This document shows, one piece after another, positions 31,404-41,159 of a stretch of 64,000 nucleotides of DNA. Source of the stretch: Sphingomonas pokkalii (GTDB lineage: Bacteria; Pseudomonadota; Alphaproteobacteria; Sphingomonadales; Sphingomonadaceae); NCBI RefSeq assembly GCF_003096275.1, contig NZ_QENQ01000001.1, forward strand, positions 1,025,923 to 1,089,922, written 5' to 3'. Made by a program: the position numbers and the translations under genes. Within the stretch, counting starts at the first letter, position 1. Each line of letters opens with the position of its first letter. The notes under the pieces were generated by a model that was given only the letters and a program-made list of their open reading frames with translations, had not been told where the DNA came from and searched no databases.

Positions 31404-31691
31404 TCAACTCACCCGGCGGAGGTGCTTGCCGCCATAACGCTGGCCGAGATAGGCGGACAGACGCTGCAGATAGTTGCGCGCGCTCTCGGCCTTTTCCGGG
31501 CAGCAGGGCAGGGGGTTCTTGCTGATGCCAGCGGCCCGACGCTCGACCTTCTGGCACAGCAGTTCGATGTCCTGCCGAGACAGCAGGTTCTTCTCCCGCA
31601 TCACGCAGAGAAGGCTTTCGAGGATGATCAGCGTTTCGTCCCCGGCCTGCACGGGAGGCATTTGGCCCGATTGCGACTCGTTCTGCAGCAC
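31404..31691 (-). CDS. Small conserved-looking protein of unknown function
   Basis: A 95-residue, helix-rich soluble protein that I do not recognise. It contains a Cys-poor charged helix (SRQDIELLCQKVERRAAGI) and a C-terminal basic end (YGGKHLRRVS). The GTG start at 31691 is supported by AAGGAG 7 bases upstream. It lies between the FAH-family gene and the RND efflux operon on the same strand, in a region of otherwise ordinary composition. Codon use is normal for the genome, so it is probably real. Confidence 0.65.
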   Translation of the reverse strand: MLQNESQSGQMPPVQAGDETLIILESLLCVMREKNLLSRQDIELLCQKVERRAAGISKNPLPCCPEKAESARNYLQRLSAYLGQRYGGKHLRRVS

Positions 31692-31751
31692 CGCATCTCT
31701 CCTTCTTTATTGGTTCCAGAGAGTATGCGGATTTTTGCAGGTGGCAAGCGC

Positions 31752-33182
31752 CTACTCGAGCCCGCCGCCTAAGGTTCTATACAGAGTCACCAGGTTGCTC
31801 GCCCGGGTCAGGCGGGTGGCGACCAGCTGCTGCTCCGCCGCATAGGCACTACGCTGCGAATCCAATGCGGTAAGGAAGGAATCGACGCCTGCCCGATAGC
31901 GCGCGTCCGAAAGCCGGGCGGCGACATCGGCCGCCTGGGCGCGGGCGCTCTGGGCGCGCATCTGCTCGTCGATCGTCCCGCGTTGGGCCAGCGCATCGGA
32001 GACTTCGCGAAACGCGGTCTGGATCGTCTTCTGATAGGTCGCAACCGCTGCTTGCTGCGAGGCACGGGCATATTCGAGATTGCCCTGGTTGCGGCCGAAA
32101 TCGAAGATGTTGACCGAAGCGGTCGGGGATACGGTGTAGGTGTCGGTGCTGGCTCCGAACAGCTTGCGTACCGCCGAGCTAACCGCGCCGGCCGTCGCCG
32201 TGAGCGAAAGGCGCGGGAAGAAGGCCGCGCGCGCTGCGCCGATATTGGCATTCTGTGCGATCAACTGATGCTCGGCCTGCAGCACGTCGGGGCGCCGCAG
32301 CAGCACTTCCGACGGCAGGTCGCCCGGCAGGGCGTCGATTGTCGCCTTGCCGTCGCCCAGCTGCTCCGGCAGCAGCGCTTCCGGCACGGGTGCGCCGGTG
32401 AGCAACTGCAGCGCGTTGATGTCCTGCGCGATGCGGGTCTTCGCGGTGGCGACGTCGTTGCGGGCCGATTCGTAGCTCGTCTCAGCCTGGCGGGACGCGA
32501 GTTCCGATGCGGTGCCGATGCGGAACTGGGCGCGGGTCAGCTCTAAGGACTCCTCGAAGGCCTTGAGCGTCCGCTCTGCGATCGCGAGCTGTTCGCGATC
32601 CGACGCCAGCGTCAGCCAGGCACCGGCAATCTCGCCGATCAGCGATACCCGTGCCGCGCGCTGTGCCTCCCCGCTCGCGAAATATTGTTCCTGTGCCGCG
32701 CGGCTCAGGTTCCGCAGCCGACCGAACAGGTCGATCTCGAACGACGTGATGCCCCCGGCGACGCTGAAGTTCTGAATGTCCTGCACGCCGGCATTGCCCA
32801 GTGCCCCGCCCGCGCTCGCCGCGAACTGCGCGGTGTTGGTGTAGGTGCCGGTGCCGCTTACGCCGAGCGAGGGGAAAATGTCCGCCCGCTGGGTGCGATA
32901 CTGCGCCCGCGCCTGCAGCACGTTCGCAGCGGCGAGGCGCAGGTCCTGGTTGTTGTCCAGCCCCAGCTGGATCACTTGGCGCAGGCGATCGTCGACGAAG
33001 AAGTCGCGCCAGCCGATCTTGCTGATATCCGGGGCGTCGCTTGCCGCCGCCGGATAGACGCCGCCCTGAGGCAGCGCGGCCGGCACCGCCGGCTCCGGCC
33101 GGCTGTACTTCGGGGCGAGGTTGCAGCCGGCGAGCGCAGTGCTCGCTGCCAGGGTGAGGAGCAGGGGGAAACGATTGGTCAC
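31752..33182 (-). CDS. RND efflux outer-membrane lipoprotein (OprM/NodT family)
   Basis: A 476-residue TolC-like outer-membrane factor. The lipobox is STALAGCNLAP, giving an acylated Cys near residue 19; the two OEP repeats follow (FEIDLFGRLRNLSRAAQEQY, and FFPRLSLTATAGAVSS with VSPTASVNIFDFGRNQGNLE). It forms the exit duct of the tripartite pump encoded upstream. GTG start at 33182, five bp after the pump stop. Last gene of the efflux operon. Confidence 0.94.
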   Translation of the reverse strand: MTNRFPLLLTLAASTALAGCNLAPKYSRPEPAVPAALPQGGVYPAAASDAPDISKIGWRDFFVDDRLRQVIQLGLDNNQDLRLAAANVLQARAQYRTQRADIFPSLGVSGTGTYTNTAQFAASAGGALGNAGVQDIQNFSVAGGITSFEIDLFGRLRNLSRAAQEQYFASGEAQRAARVSLIGEIAGAWLTLASDREQLAIAERTLKAFEESLELTRAQFRIGTASELASRQAETSYESARNDVATAKTRIAQDINALQLLTGAPVPEALLPEQLGDGKATIDALPGDLPSEVLLRRPDVLQAEHQLIAQNANIGAARAAFFPRLSLTATAGAVSSAVRKLFGASTDTYTVSPTASVNIFDFGRNQGNLEYARASQQAAVATYQKTIQTAFREVSDALAQRGTIDEQMRAQSARAQAADVAARLSDARYRAGVDSFLTALDSQRSAYAAEQQLVATRLTRASNLVTLYRTLGGGLE

Positions 33183-33187
33183 GGCCG

Positions 33188-36100
33188 TCAGGCTCCCTGG
33201 GGCGCGGATGCGCCGCCGTCATGGGTGGTTTCGGTGGGCGTGCCGCCCTTGGTGCGGCGGCGGTCGAACAGGTTGCGCACCACCACGAAGAACATCGGCA
33301 CCAGGAAGATGGCGAGGATCGTCGCGGAGAGCATGCCGCCCACCACCGAGCGGCCGATCGCGTTCTGGCCGCCGGCGCCTGCGCCGGTGGAGATCGCCAG
33401 CGGCAGCACGCCGAAGATGAAGGCAAGGCTGGTCATCAGGATCGGCCGCAGGCGGAGCTTGGCGGCTTCCACCGCTGCGTCGAAGGCGCTCATGCCCTCG
33501 CGCATCCGTTCCTCGGCGAATTCGACGATCAGGATCGCGTTCTTCGCCGACACGCCGATCGTGGTGATCAGGCCGACCTGCAGGTAGATGTCGTTGTTGA
33601 GGCCGGTGAGCTTCGCCGCGAGCAGCGCGCCGACCACCCCGAGCGGCACCACCAGGATGACCGAGATCGGCACCGACCAGCTCTCGTAGAGCGCGGCGAG
33701 GCAGAGGAACACGATCAGCAGCGACAGCGCATAGAGTGCCGGCGCCTGGCCGCCCGACAGCCGCTCCTCGTACGACAGGCCGGTCCACTCCAGCTGGGTG
33801 CCCGGCGGCAGCTTGGCGTGGATCGCCTCCATCGCCGCCATCGCATCGCCGGTCGATACGCCGGGCGCGGGCGTACCGAGGATTTCCATCGCCGGCAGGC
33901 CGTTGTAGCGGGTGAGCTGCACCGGCGCCTGTTCCCAGCGAAGCGTGGAGAAGGCGGTGAACGGCGTCATCGTGCCGGTGGCGCCGCGGACGTACAGGTT
34001 GGCGATGTCCTCCGGCGCCAGACGATAGGGGGCATCGGCCTGGACGTAGACGCGCTTGACGCGGCCGCGGTCGACGAAATCGTTGACATACGCGCCACCC
34101 CAGGCGCTGGCGATGGTGCTGTTGACCGAAGCCAGATCGAGGCCAAGGGCCTTGGCCTTGTCCTGGTCGATATCGACCTTGAGTTGCGGCGCGTCTTCGA
34201 GCGAATTCGGTCGCACGCCCACCAGGCGCTTGTCCTGCATCGCCATGCCCAGCATCATGTTGCGCGCCATGAGCAAGCGTTCATGGCCGATGCCGCCGGT
34301 ATCGACGAGTTGCAGGTCGAAGCCGGTCGCGTTGCCCAGTTCCTGCACGGCCGGGGGCGTGACCGCGAAGATCAGTCCGTCGCGATATTGCAGAAAGGCA
34401 CCCATTGCCCGACCAACCATCGCCTGTGCGGAGTTGCCGGCGCCTGGACGATCTTTCCAGTCCTTCAGCGGGATGAACGCGAGGCCGCTGTTCTGGCCGG
34501 CGCCGGCGAAGCTGAAGCCGTTGATCGTGAACACGCCCTGGACGTTGTTCCCCTCCTTCTGGAGGAAGTGATCGCGCACGAGCTCGAGGCCCTTGTCGGT
34601 GCGCGCCGAGGTGGCGCCCGCCGGGCCCTGGACCAGCGCGATTGCGATGCCCTGGTCCTCGTCCGGCAGGAAGCCCGAGGGAAGGCGCAGGAACAGGAAG
34701 GCCATGCCGCCAATGATCAGCAGATAGACCAGACCCGAACGCTTCCAGCTGCGGGCGGTGCTGCGCACGCCCTGCTCGTAGCGGCGCTGGCCGTTGTCGA
34801 ACTTCTCGTTGAACCAGCGGAAGAAGCGCGCCAGCAGCCCGTTGCCTTCCGCCTTGTTGGGATCGTGCGGCTTGAGGATGGTGGCGCACAGCGCCGGCGT
34901 GAGCACGAGGGCCACGAACACCGAAAGCACCATCGCCGAGACGATCGTGATCGAGAACTGGCGGTAGATCACGCCGGTGGAGCCGCCGAAGAACGCCATC
35001 GGCAGGAACACCGCCGACAGGACGAGGGCGACGCCGACCAGCGCGCTGGTGATTTCGTCCATTGATTTGCGGGCGGCGTCGATCGGGCTGAGATGTTCGG
35101 TGGTGATCAGGCGCTCGACATTCTCGACCACGACGATCGCGTCGTCGACGAGCAGGCCGATCGCCAGCACCATGCCGAACAGGGTGAGCGTATTGATCGA
35201 GTATCCGGCGATCGCCATCACCGCGAAGGTGCCGAGCAGCACCACCGGCACCGCGATCGTCGGGATCAGCGTGGCGCGGAAGTTCTGCAGGAACAGGAAC
35301 ATCACCAGGAAGACGAGCACCACCGCTTCGATCAGCGTGTGCACCACCTGTTCGACCGACAGACGGACGAACGGCGTGGTATCGTACGGGTAGATGACCT
35401 TGATGTCGGACGGGAAGGTCTTGGCAATCTCGTTGACGCGGGCCTTGACCAAGTCGACCGTGGTCAGCGCGTTGGCGCCGGGGGCGAGCTTGATGCCGAT
35501 GGCGGCGCCGGGCTTGCCGTTCCACTTCGAATCGAAGCCATAGCTTTCCGCACCGATCTCGACACGGGCGACGTCGCCCAGGCGCACCACCGAGCCGTCG
35601 GTACCGCTCTTCAGGCGGATCTGCGCGAACTGGTCCGGCGTGGTCAGGCGCGACTGGACCGAGACGGTGGCGTTGAGCATCTGCTCCTTCGGCGCTGGGC
35701 GGGCGCCCAGCTGGCCGGCGGAGACCTGCGCATTCTGCGCCCGGATCCCCGCGGTCACGTCGTCCATCGTCAGGGCGAACTTGTTCAGCTTCACCGGATC
35801 GACCCAGACGCGCATCGCGTACTGCGAACCGAAGATCTGGGTATCGCCGACGCCGTTCACGCGCGACAGCGGATCCTGCAGCTTGGACACGGCATAGTCG
35901 GCAAGGTCGGTGCCGCTATGCGACCCGTCTGCCGAATAGAGGCCGATCACCACCAGGAAGTTCTGGGTGGCCTTGGCGACCTGAATGCCCTGCTGCTGCA
36001 CTTCCTGCGGCAGAAGCGGCGTGGCCGCCTGCAGCTTGTTCTGCACCTGCACTTGGGCGATGTCCGGATTGGTGCCCTGCTCGAAGGTGAGCGTGATGGT

Positions 36101-36364
36101 CACCGTGCCCGCGGACGAGGACGAGGACGAGAAGTAGCGAAGGTGGTCGATCCCCTTCATCTGCTGCTCGATGATCTGCGTCGTCGTGTTTTCCAGCGTT
36201 TTGGCGTCCGCGCCCGGATAGGTGGCGGTGATCGAGACGGCGGGCGGCGCGATGGCGGGGAACTGGGCGATCGGCAGCGTGCGGATCGCAAGCACGCCGG
36301 CCAGCATGATGATGATCGCGATGACCCATGCGAAGATGGGCCGATCGATGAAATAGCGCGACAT
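33188..36364 (-). CDS. RND multidrug efflux pump (HAE-1 family)
   Basis: A 1,058-residue inner-membrane proton/drug antiporter like AcrB/Mex[21 protein letters not shown] begins it; the docking and pore regions include [20 protein letters not shown] and a [19 protein letters not shown] stretch. The proton-relay Asp pair is in TM4, [16 protein letters not shown]; the C-terminal half has [22 protein letters not shown] in the form [14 protein letters not shown]. The start at 36364 follows the adaptor stop by 6 bp. Substrates cannot be predicted by eye. Confidence 0.96.
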   Translation of the reverse strand: MSRYFIDRPIFAWVIAIIIMLAGVLAIRTLPIAQFPAIAPPAVSITATYPGADAKTLENTTTQIIEQQMKGIDHLRYFSSSSSSAGTVTITLTFEQGTNPDIAQVQVQNKLQAATPLLPQEVQQQGIQVAKATQNFLVVIGLYSADGSHSGTDLADYAVSKLQDPLSRVNGVGDTQIFGSQYAMRVWVDPVKLNKFALTMDDVTAGIRAQNAQVSAGQLGARPAPKEQMLNATVSVQSRLTTPDQFAQIRLKSGTDGSVVRLGDVARVEIGAESYGFDSKWNGKPGAAIGIKLAPGANALTTVDLVKARVNEIAKTFPSDIKVIYPYDTTPFVRLSVEQVVHTLIEAVVLVFLVMFLFLQNFRATLIPTIAVPVVLLGTFAVMAIAGYSINTLTLFGMVLAIGLLVDDAIVVVENVERLITTEHLSPIDAARKSMDEITSALVGVALVLSAVFLPMAFFGGSTGVIYRQFSITIVSAMVLSVFVALVLTPALCATILKPHDPNKAEGNGLLARFFRWFNEKFDNGQRRYEQGVRSTARSWKRSGLVYLLIIGGMAFLFLRLPSGFLPDEDQGIAIALVQGPAGATSARTDKGLELVRDHFLQKEGNNVQGVFTINGFSFAGAGQNSGLAFIPLKDWKDRPGAGNSAQAMVGRAMGAFLQYRDGLIFAVTPPAVQELGNATGFDLQLVDTGGIGHERLLMARNMMLGMAMQDKRLVGVRPNSLEDAPQLKVDIDQDKAKALGLDLASVNSTIASAWGGAYVNDFVDRGRVKRVYVQADAPYRLAPEDIANLYVRGATGTMTPFTAFSTLRWEQAPVQLTRYNGLPAMEILGTPAPGVSTGDAMAAMEAIHAKLPPGTQLEWTGLSYEERLSGGQAPALYALSLLIVFLCLAALYESWSVPISVILVVPLGVVGALLAAKLTGLNNDIYLQVGLITTIGVSAKNAILIVEFAEERMREGMSAFDAAVEAAKLRLRPILMTSLAFIFGVLPLAISTGAGAGGQNAIGRSVVGGMLSATILAIFLVPMFFVVVRNLFDRRRTKGGTPTETTHDGGASAPQGA

Positions 36365-36370
36365 GGGCGG

Positions 36371-37573
36371 TTACTTCCCCTGGGCGGGAGCGGCTGCGCC
36401 CGGCTGGCCCTGCGCGGGCTTGGCATTCGGGTTCCAGGGCTGCGGGGTGACCGGCATGCCCGGGCGCAGCATCATCGCGCCCTCGACGATCACCTTGTCG
36501 CCCGGCTTCAGCCCGCCGGTGACGATCCAGCTGTCGCCGGCGGTGCGGCTGGTCTGGATCGGGCGCGGCTCGATCTTGTTCTCGGCGCCGACCACCAGCA
36601 CCACCGGGTTGCCGCGCTCGTCGCGGCTTACCGCCCGCTGCGGAACCACCATGGCCTTCTGCTGCGTGCCTTCGACGAGGTGCGCGCGGACGAACATGCC
36701 CGGCAGCAACAGGGCATTGGGGTTGGGAAACAGCGCGCGGATGATCTGGCTGCCGGTGGCCGGATCGACCGTCACGTCGGCGAAACGCAGCGTGCCCTGA
36801 GCGCCATAGTCGTTGCCGTCTTCCAGCTTCAGCCCGACCCGGGCGTTGCCATCCTTGGCGACCTGACCTGCCATGATCGCCTGGCGCAGCTTGAGCACGT
36901 CCGCGCTCGACTGCTGGATGTCCACATAGATCGGGTCGAGCCGCTGGATCGTCGTCAGCGCATTGGCTTGCGAGGCCGAGACCAGCGCGCCGGTGGTGTA
37001 GATCGAGCGGCCGATCCGGCCGCTGATCGGCGCGCGGATCGTGGTGCGGGCGAGGTCGATCTCGGCGGTGGCGAGCGCGGCGCGCTGGGCGGCCACGTCG
37101 GCGCGGGCCTGTGCCGCGCTGGCGAGAGCGTTCTCGTAATCCTGCTTCGAAATCGCGTTGATCTTGACCAGTTCGCCGTAACGACGGGCGAGCGCCTCGC
37201 TGTTGGCGATCGTTGCCTGGGCGCGGGTCAGCGCGGCGCGTGCGCTGGCGACGGCGGCGCGATAGGGCGCGGCGTCGATTCGGTAGAGCGGCTGGCCCTG
37301 GCGGACCATGTCGCCTTCGGTGAACAGCCTTTCGAGGATGATGCCGTTGACCTGCGGGCGCACGTCCGAGCTCTCATAGGGGCTCAGGCGGCCGGGCAGT
37401 TCGCTGGTGAGCGGCACGGCCTGCTGCTGGACGACGATGAAGGAAACCGGAGGCGGTGCGGCCTGCTGGCCACCCGCGCCGCCGGGGGCTCCAGCACCCT
37501 GCTGCTGGGACTGACCGCCACAGGCGGCGAGGACGAGCGCGAGAGCCGGCGCGGTGTGACGGAAAAAAGTCAT
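36371..37573 (-). CDS. RND efflux periplasmic adaptor lipoprotein
   Basis: A 400-residue membrane-fusion protein. Lipobox VLAACGG near residue 20; the lipoyl halves flank a coiled-coil hairpin (PLYRIDAAPYRAAVASARAALTRAQ ... IRAPISGRIGRS), and the barrel includes GLKLEDG and GSQIIRALFPNPNALLLPGMFV. It bridges pump and outer-membrane duct. ATG 37573 opens the signal sequence; an upstream frame start would read through the operator. It is first of the three-gene operon and divergent from the TetR gene. Confidence 0.94.
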   Translation of the reverse strand: MTFFRHTAPALALVLAACGGQSQQQGAGAPGGAGGQQAAPPPVSFIVVQQQAVPLTSELPGRLSPYESSDVRPQVNGIILERLFTEGDMVRQGQPLYRIDAAPYRAAVASARAALTRAQATIANSEALARRYGELVKINAISKQDYENALASAAQARADVAAQRAALATAEIDLARTTIRAPISGRIGRSIYTTGALVSASQANALTTIQRLDPIYVDIQQSSADVLKLRQAIMAGQVAKDGNARVGLKLEDGNDYGAQGTLRFADVTVDPATGSQIIRALFPNPNALLLPGMFVRAHLVEGTQQKAMVVPQRAVSRDERGNPVVLVVGAENKIEPRPIQTSRTAGDSWIVTGGLKPGDKVIVEGAMMLRPGMPVTPQPWNPNAKPAQGQPGAAAPAQGK

Positions 37574-37596
37574 GCGGAAGCCTGCCGTTGTGATAT

Positions 37597-37620
37597 ATGT
37601 GAGTGAACGTTCGCTCACAT
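37597..37620. promoter_or_regulatory. 24-bp palindromic operator between RND operon and TetR gene
   Basis: ATGTGAGTGAACGTTCGCTCACAT-type palindrome (positions 37597-37620) with one mismatched pair. It is 24 bp from the adaptor start and 55 bp from the TetR start, as expected of a shared operator for the divergent TetR repressor. Confidence 0.8.
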
Positions 37621-37675
37621 TCGCCGCTACTGCGAAGTGAGTGACTCGGTCAAGATAGTTTTATAGGGGGAGTGG

Positions 37676-38308
37676 ATGGCAGAAACCATGGAAGAGAGCG
37701 GCGTTCCTCTTCGCGATAAGGCGTTGCTGCGACGCGAGAAAATCGTCTCGGCAGCCCGCAGGTTGTTCATTGCGAACGGTTTTCATGCGACCGGGGTGGC
37801 GCAGATCGCGAAAGAGTCCGGCATTGCGGTCGGTCAGATTTATCGTGATTTTTCGTCCAAGGAGGCGATCGTCGCGGAAATCGTCCATGCCGATTGCGTC
37901 CTTTTCCTGTCGGCCGATTCGCTGCGCTGCGGGATTGAGCGTGGTGATCCCGAATTCGTGTGGACTTGGCTGGCGGATTTCGTTCGTCCCGAAGCCGGCG
38001 AATCGGATCCGTTATTCGCCGAGATCGTGGCGGAGGCGGCACGTAATCCGCGGGTGGCTGCCATCTTTGAAGAAATTCGCGAAGATGTCGAAGGCATCAT
38101 GCGCTCCGCGTTGGCGGCGCTGGTGCCCGGCGAGAGGTTGGCTGATCGTCGTGCGATGCTGGCCGACCTTATCACCGCAACGGCAATGGGGCTGATGCAG
38201 CACCGCTTGCTGCACAATCGCAGCAATAGCGATCTGGCAACGGACTTGGTGCTGAAGATGATCCGGCGCGAAATCGCGGAAATGCAGGCCGAAGCGGCAT
38301 GCGACTGA
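37676..38308 (+). CDS. TetR-family repressor of the RND efflux operon
   Basis: A 210-residue TetR regulator. The DNA-binding domain is RREKIVSAARRLFIANGFHA, then TGVAQIAKESGIAVGQIYRDF with SSKEAIVAEIV, the classic TetR HTH. The C-terminal ligand domain is helical. It is divergent from the RND operon and flanks a palindrome that probably is its operator, so it likely represses the pump until a substrate-like ligand binds. The gene is less GC-biased than its neighbours. GGGGGAG lies upstream of the ATG. Confidence 0.92.
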   Translation: MAETMEESGVPLRDKALLRREKIVSAARRLFIANGFHATGVAQIAKESGIAVGQIYRDFSSKEAIVAEIVHADCVLFLSADSLRCGIERGDPEFVWTWLADFVRPEAGESDPLFAEIVAEAARNPRVAAIFEEIREDVEGIMRSALAALVPGERLADRRAMLADLITATAMGLMQHRLLHNRSNSDLATDLVLKMIRREIAEMQAEAACD

Positions 38309-38357
38309 ACGCCGTCGCTTTCTGGAAAGCCCTTCGACGATGTGCGAGAGGGGCGGT

Positions 38358-39125
38358 ATGACTCTCGATCCCTCAAGGCATCGCATCGCGTTGTTCGTCA
38401 CCTGCTTGGTGGATGCGATGCGGCCGCGCGTGGGCTTTGCCGCGCTGCGGGCGCTGGCCGATGCCGGGTGCGACGTCGTGGTACCGGAGGCGCAGACATG
38501 CTGCGGCCAGCCCGCGCTGAACTCGGGCGACCGCGCGACAGCGACTGACTTCGCCCGCCGCAACGTGGCGATGCTGGAAGACTATGACGCGATCGTCGTC
38601 CCCTCGGGCAGCTGCGCCGGCACGATCCGCTGCCACTATCCCGAGCTGCTCGCCGACGATCCCGAATGGTCGGCGCGGGCCGAGGCGGTGGCGGCGAAGA
38701 CCTGGGAGATCCTCGCCTATCTCGACGCACGCGGCTGGCGTCCGGAGGGCGTGACGCTGCCGGCGACCGCGACCTATCACGACAGCTGCTCGGGCCTGCG
38801 CGAGCTCGGCATCAAGGCGCAGCCGCGGCGGCTGCTCGGCGCGGTCGACGGGCTGGACCTGGTCCCGTTGGCGGGAGAGGAGACGTGCTGCGGCTTCGGC
38901 GGCACTTTCTGCGTGAAATATCCGGCCATCTCCAACGCCATCGCCGACGAGAAGGCGGCGGCGGTGGAGGCGACGGGCGCGGGGCTGCTGCTCGCGGGCG
39001 ATCTCGGCTGCCTGATGAACATGGCGGGCAAGCTCCACCGGCGCGGGGCGGACGTCCGCGCCTTCCACACCATCGAGGTGCTGGCCGACATGGCCGACGG
39101 CCCGGCGATCGGCGAAGCGCAATGA
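38358..39125 (+). CDS. lutA: L-lactate utilisation protein LutA (YkgE type)
   Basis: A 255-residue CCG-domain protein, subunit of the LutABC complex that oxidises L-lactate to pyruvate. The two cysteine-rich motifs are AQTCCGQPALNSGD and EETCCGFGGTFCV, with HDSCSGLRELG between, holding Fe-S clusters. It stands first in a tightly overlapping lutABC set (ATGA overlap with lutB). Next to the L-fucose genes, it probably consumes L-lactate made from fucose. The ATG at 38358 is preceded by an AGAGGGG site. Confidence 0.93.
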   Translation: MTLDPSRHRIALFVTCLVDAMRPRVGFAALRALADAGCDVVVPEAQTCCGQPALNSGDRATATDFARRNVAMLEDYDAIVVPSGSCAGTIRCHYPELLADDPEWSARAEAVAAKTWEILAYLDARGWRPEGVTLPATATYHDSCSGLRELGIKAQPRRLLGAVDGLDLVPLAGEETCCGFGGTFCVKYPAISNAIADEKAAAVEATGAGLLLAGDLGCLMNMAGKLHRRGADVRAFHTIEVLADMADGPAIGEAQ

Positions 39126-40513
39126 GCCGGGCGTTCGACGCGCGGGTCGATGCCGCGCTCGCCGACCGCCAGCTCAAGATCGCGGTCGAGCGCACCGCCG
39201 GCACTGCCGAGGCCAAGCGCGGGGCCGCGATCGGCGCCTGGCCCAGCTTCGGCGCGGCGCGCGAACGGGCGGCGGCGATCAAGGACCATGTGATCGCCAA
39301 TCTGGGCGCGTACCTCGTCCAGTTCGAGGCGGCGGCGACCGCTTCGGGGGCGACGGTCCACTGGGCCGCGACCGCCGACGAGGCCTGTGCGATCGTCGTC
39401 GAGATCTGCCGCAAGGCCGGTGCGAAGAGCGTGGCGCGCTCCAAGTCGATGCTCGGCGAGGAGATCGGCCTGCCGCATGCGCTCGAGGCGGCGGGCATCG
39501 GCCGGGTCGAGACCGATCTCGCCGAGCACATCATCCAGCTCGCCGGCGAGCGGCCTTCGCACATCATCTGGCCGGCGATGCACAAGACGCGCGAGCAGGT
39601 CTCCGAACTCTTCCATGCCCGCCATCGCGAGCCGCATGTCGAGGAAAGCATCGTCGCGATGGCGGCGAGCGCCCGGCGGCAGTTGCGCGGCGAGATGCTG
39701 GGTGCCGATGTCGGCATCTCGGGCGCCAATTTCCTGATCGCCGATAGCGGGCAGGTGTGTACCGTCACCAACGAGGGCAATGCCGAGCTGTCGCTGGTGC
39801 CGCCGCGCGTCCATATCGTCACCGCAGGAATCGAGAAGCTGGTTCCGTCGATGGACCATGCCGTACACCTGTTGCGGCTGCTCGCTCGATCGGCGACCGG
39901 CGCGGCGCTGACGCAATATACCACCTTCTATGCCGGGCCGAAGCGGGCAGGGGACCGCGACGGGCCCGAGGAGATGCACATCGTGCTGGTCGACAATGGC
40001 CGCAGCGCGATGCGCGACGACGGGCTGGCCGAGATGCTCCGTTGCATCCGCTGCGGCGCGTGCATGAACCACTGCGTGGTATTCCGCCAGATCGGTGGCC
40101 ATGCCTATGGCGGCACCTATCCGGGGCCGATGGGATCGGTGCTGACCCCCGCGCTCGACGGGCTGGCGGCGAGCCGCGATTTGCCCAATGCGTGCACGAT
40201 GAACGGCAAGTGCCAGGAGGTCTGCCCGGTCGCCATCCCGCTGCCGACGCTGCTGCGCGGCTGGCGCGAGAAGAGCTGGCGCGAGGGGCTGGAGCCGGTG
40301 ACGCTGCGCTCCGGGCTGGGCCTCTGGGCCTGGGCGGCGCGGCGGCCTTGGCTGTACCGTGCAGGGGTGCGCTGGGCCATCCGCGCGATGCGGCTGGCCG
40401 GGCGCGGCTGGATCGCGAAGCTGCCGCTGGCCGGTGGCTGGACCGGCGGGCGCGACTTTCCCGCCCCGGCGGCGGAGAGCTTTATGGACCGCTATCGAAA
40501 GGGCGAACGATGA
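39122..40513 (+). CDS. lutB: L-lactate utilisation iron-sulfur protein LutB (YkgF type)
   Basis: A 463-residue LUD-domain and ferredoxin-type protein. The N-terminal LUD half contains ARSKSMLGEEIGLPHALE and GISGANFLIADSGQVCTVTNEGN; the two [4Fe-4S] motifs are CIRCGACMNHC and CTMNGKCQEVCP. It is the electron-carrying subunit of L-lactate oxidation. The start and stop each overlap the neighbouring lut genes by four bases, so stoichiometric translation is expected. Confidence 0.95.
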   Translation: MSRAFDARVDAALADRQLKIAVERTAGTAEAKRGAAIGAWPSFGAARERAAAIKDHVIANLGAYLVQFEAAATASGATVHWAATADEACAIVVEICRKAGAKSVARSKSMLGEEIGLPHALEAAGIGRVETDLAEHIIQLAGERPSHIIWPAMHKTREQVSELFHARHREPHVEESIVAMAASARRQLRGEMLGADVGISGANFLIADSGQVCTVTNEGNAELSLVPPRVHIVTAGIEKLVPSMDHAVHLLRLLARSATGAALTQYTTFYAGPKRAGDRDGPEEMHIVLVDNGRSAMRDDGLAEMLRCIRCGACMNHCVVFRQIGGHAYGGTYPGPMGSVLTPALDGLAASRDLPNACTMNGKCQEVCPVAIPLPTLLRGWREKSWREGLEPVTLRSGLGLWAWAARRPWLYRAGVRWAIRAMRLAGRGWIAKLPLAGGWTGGRDFPAPAAESFMDRYRKGER

Positions 40514-41127
40514 GCGCACGCGACGCGATCCTGGCGCGGCTGGGGCCCGCGCGCGACCCCGCGGTGCTGGCGGCGGAGGCGGCCTGCCTGCTCGCCGGCG
40601 AGGAACGCGAGCGGCCGGCGGGGCCGGAGGATCTGGTGGCGCGTTTCCTGGCGCAACTCGCGCTGCCGAGCGTGGCGGCGACGCATGCGCGGATCGGGGC
40701 GCTGGCCGAATTGCCGGGGGCGGTGGCGGGGTATCTCGCGGCCGAGGGTGCGGCACCGGCGCTGTGGCTGCCGCCCAACGCGCGGGTGGCGGGGCTCGAC
40801 TGGACCGGGGTGACCCGGCTGGCGGACTGCCCGATCGACGACGGCACGGTGCTGGCGTTTGCGCGGACCGGGGTGGCGGAGACGGGCTCGCTGGTGTTCG
40901 AGACGTCGCCTGAAGCCCCGATGCTGCCCAACTTCCTGGCGCTGCGCCACATCGTCGTGCTGGACGTCGCCGCACTGGTTCGCTGGCTGGAGGATGCGGC
41001 GCCCGGCGGCGCGGTGCCGCGCGCGCATTACTGGGTAACGGGCGTCAGCGGCACGACCGACATCGAAGGCACCTATGTCCGCGGGGCCCATGGGCCGCGG
41101 TTTTTGCACGTGGTGCTGGTGGGGTAG
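40510..41127 (+). CDS. lutC: L-lactate utilisation protein LutC (YkgG type)
   Basis: A 205-residue LUD-family protein, third member of the L-lactate oxidation complex. Family features are MSARDAILARLG at the start, FARTGVAETGSLVFETSPEA, MLPNFLALRHIVVLD and ending in TGVSGTTDIEGTYVRGAHGPRFLHVVLVG. The start overlaps the lutB stop. Downstream, a lower-GC unknown gene on the other strand separates it from fucP. Confidence 0.93.
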   Translation: MSARDAILARLGPARDPAVLAAEAACLLAGEERERPAGPEDLVARFLAQLALPSVAATHARIGALAELPGAVAGYLAAEGAAPALWLPPNARVAGLDWTGVTRLADCPIDDGTVLAFARTGVAETGSLVFETSPEAPMLPNFLALRHIVVLDVAALVRWLEDAAPGGAVPRAHYWVTGVSGTTDIEGTYVRGAHGPRFLHVVLVG

Positions 41128-41159
41128 CGTCAATAAAAAACTATCCGTGACTTACTCGG

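Noticed and set aside
35093..37606. An 837-codon plus-strand frame over the RND pump and adaptor
   Set aside because: Antisense shadow of two well-supported genes; composition is Arg/His/Asp-rich and has no domain.
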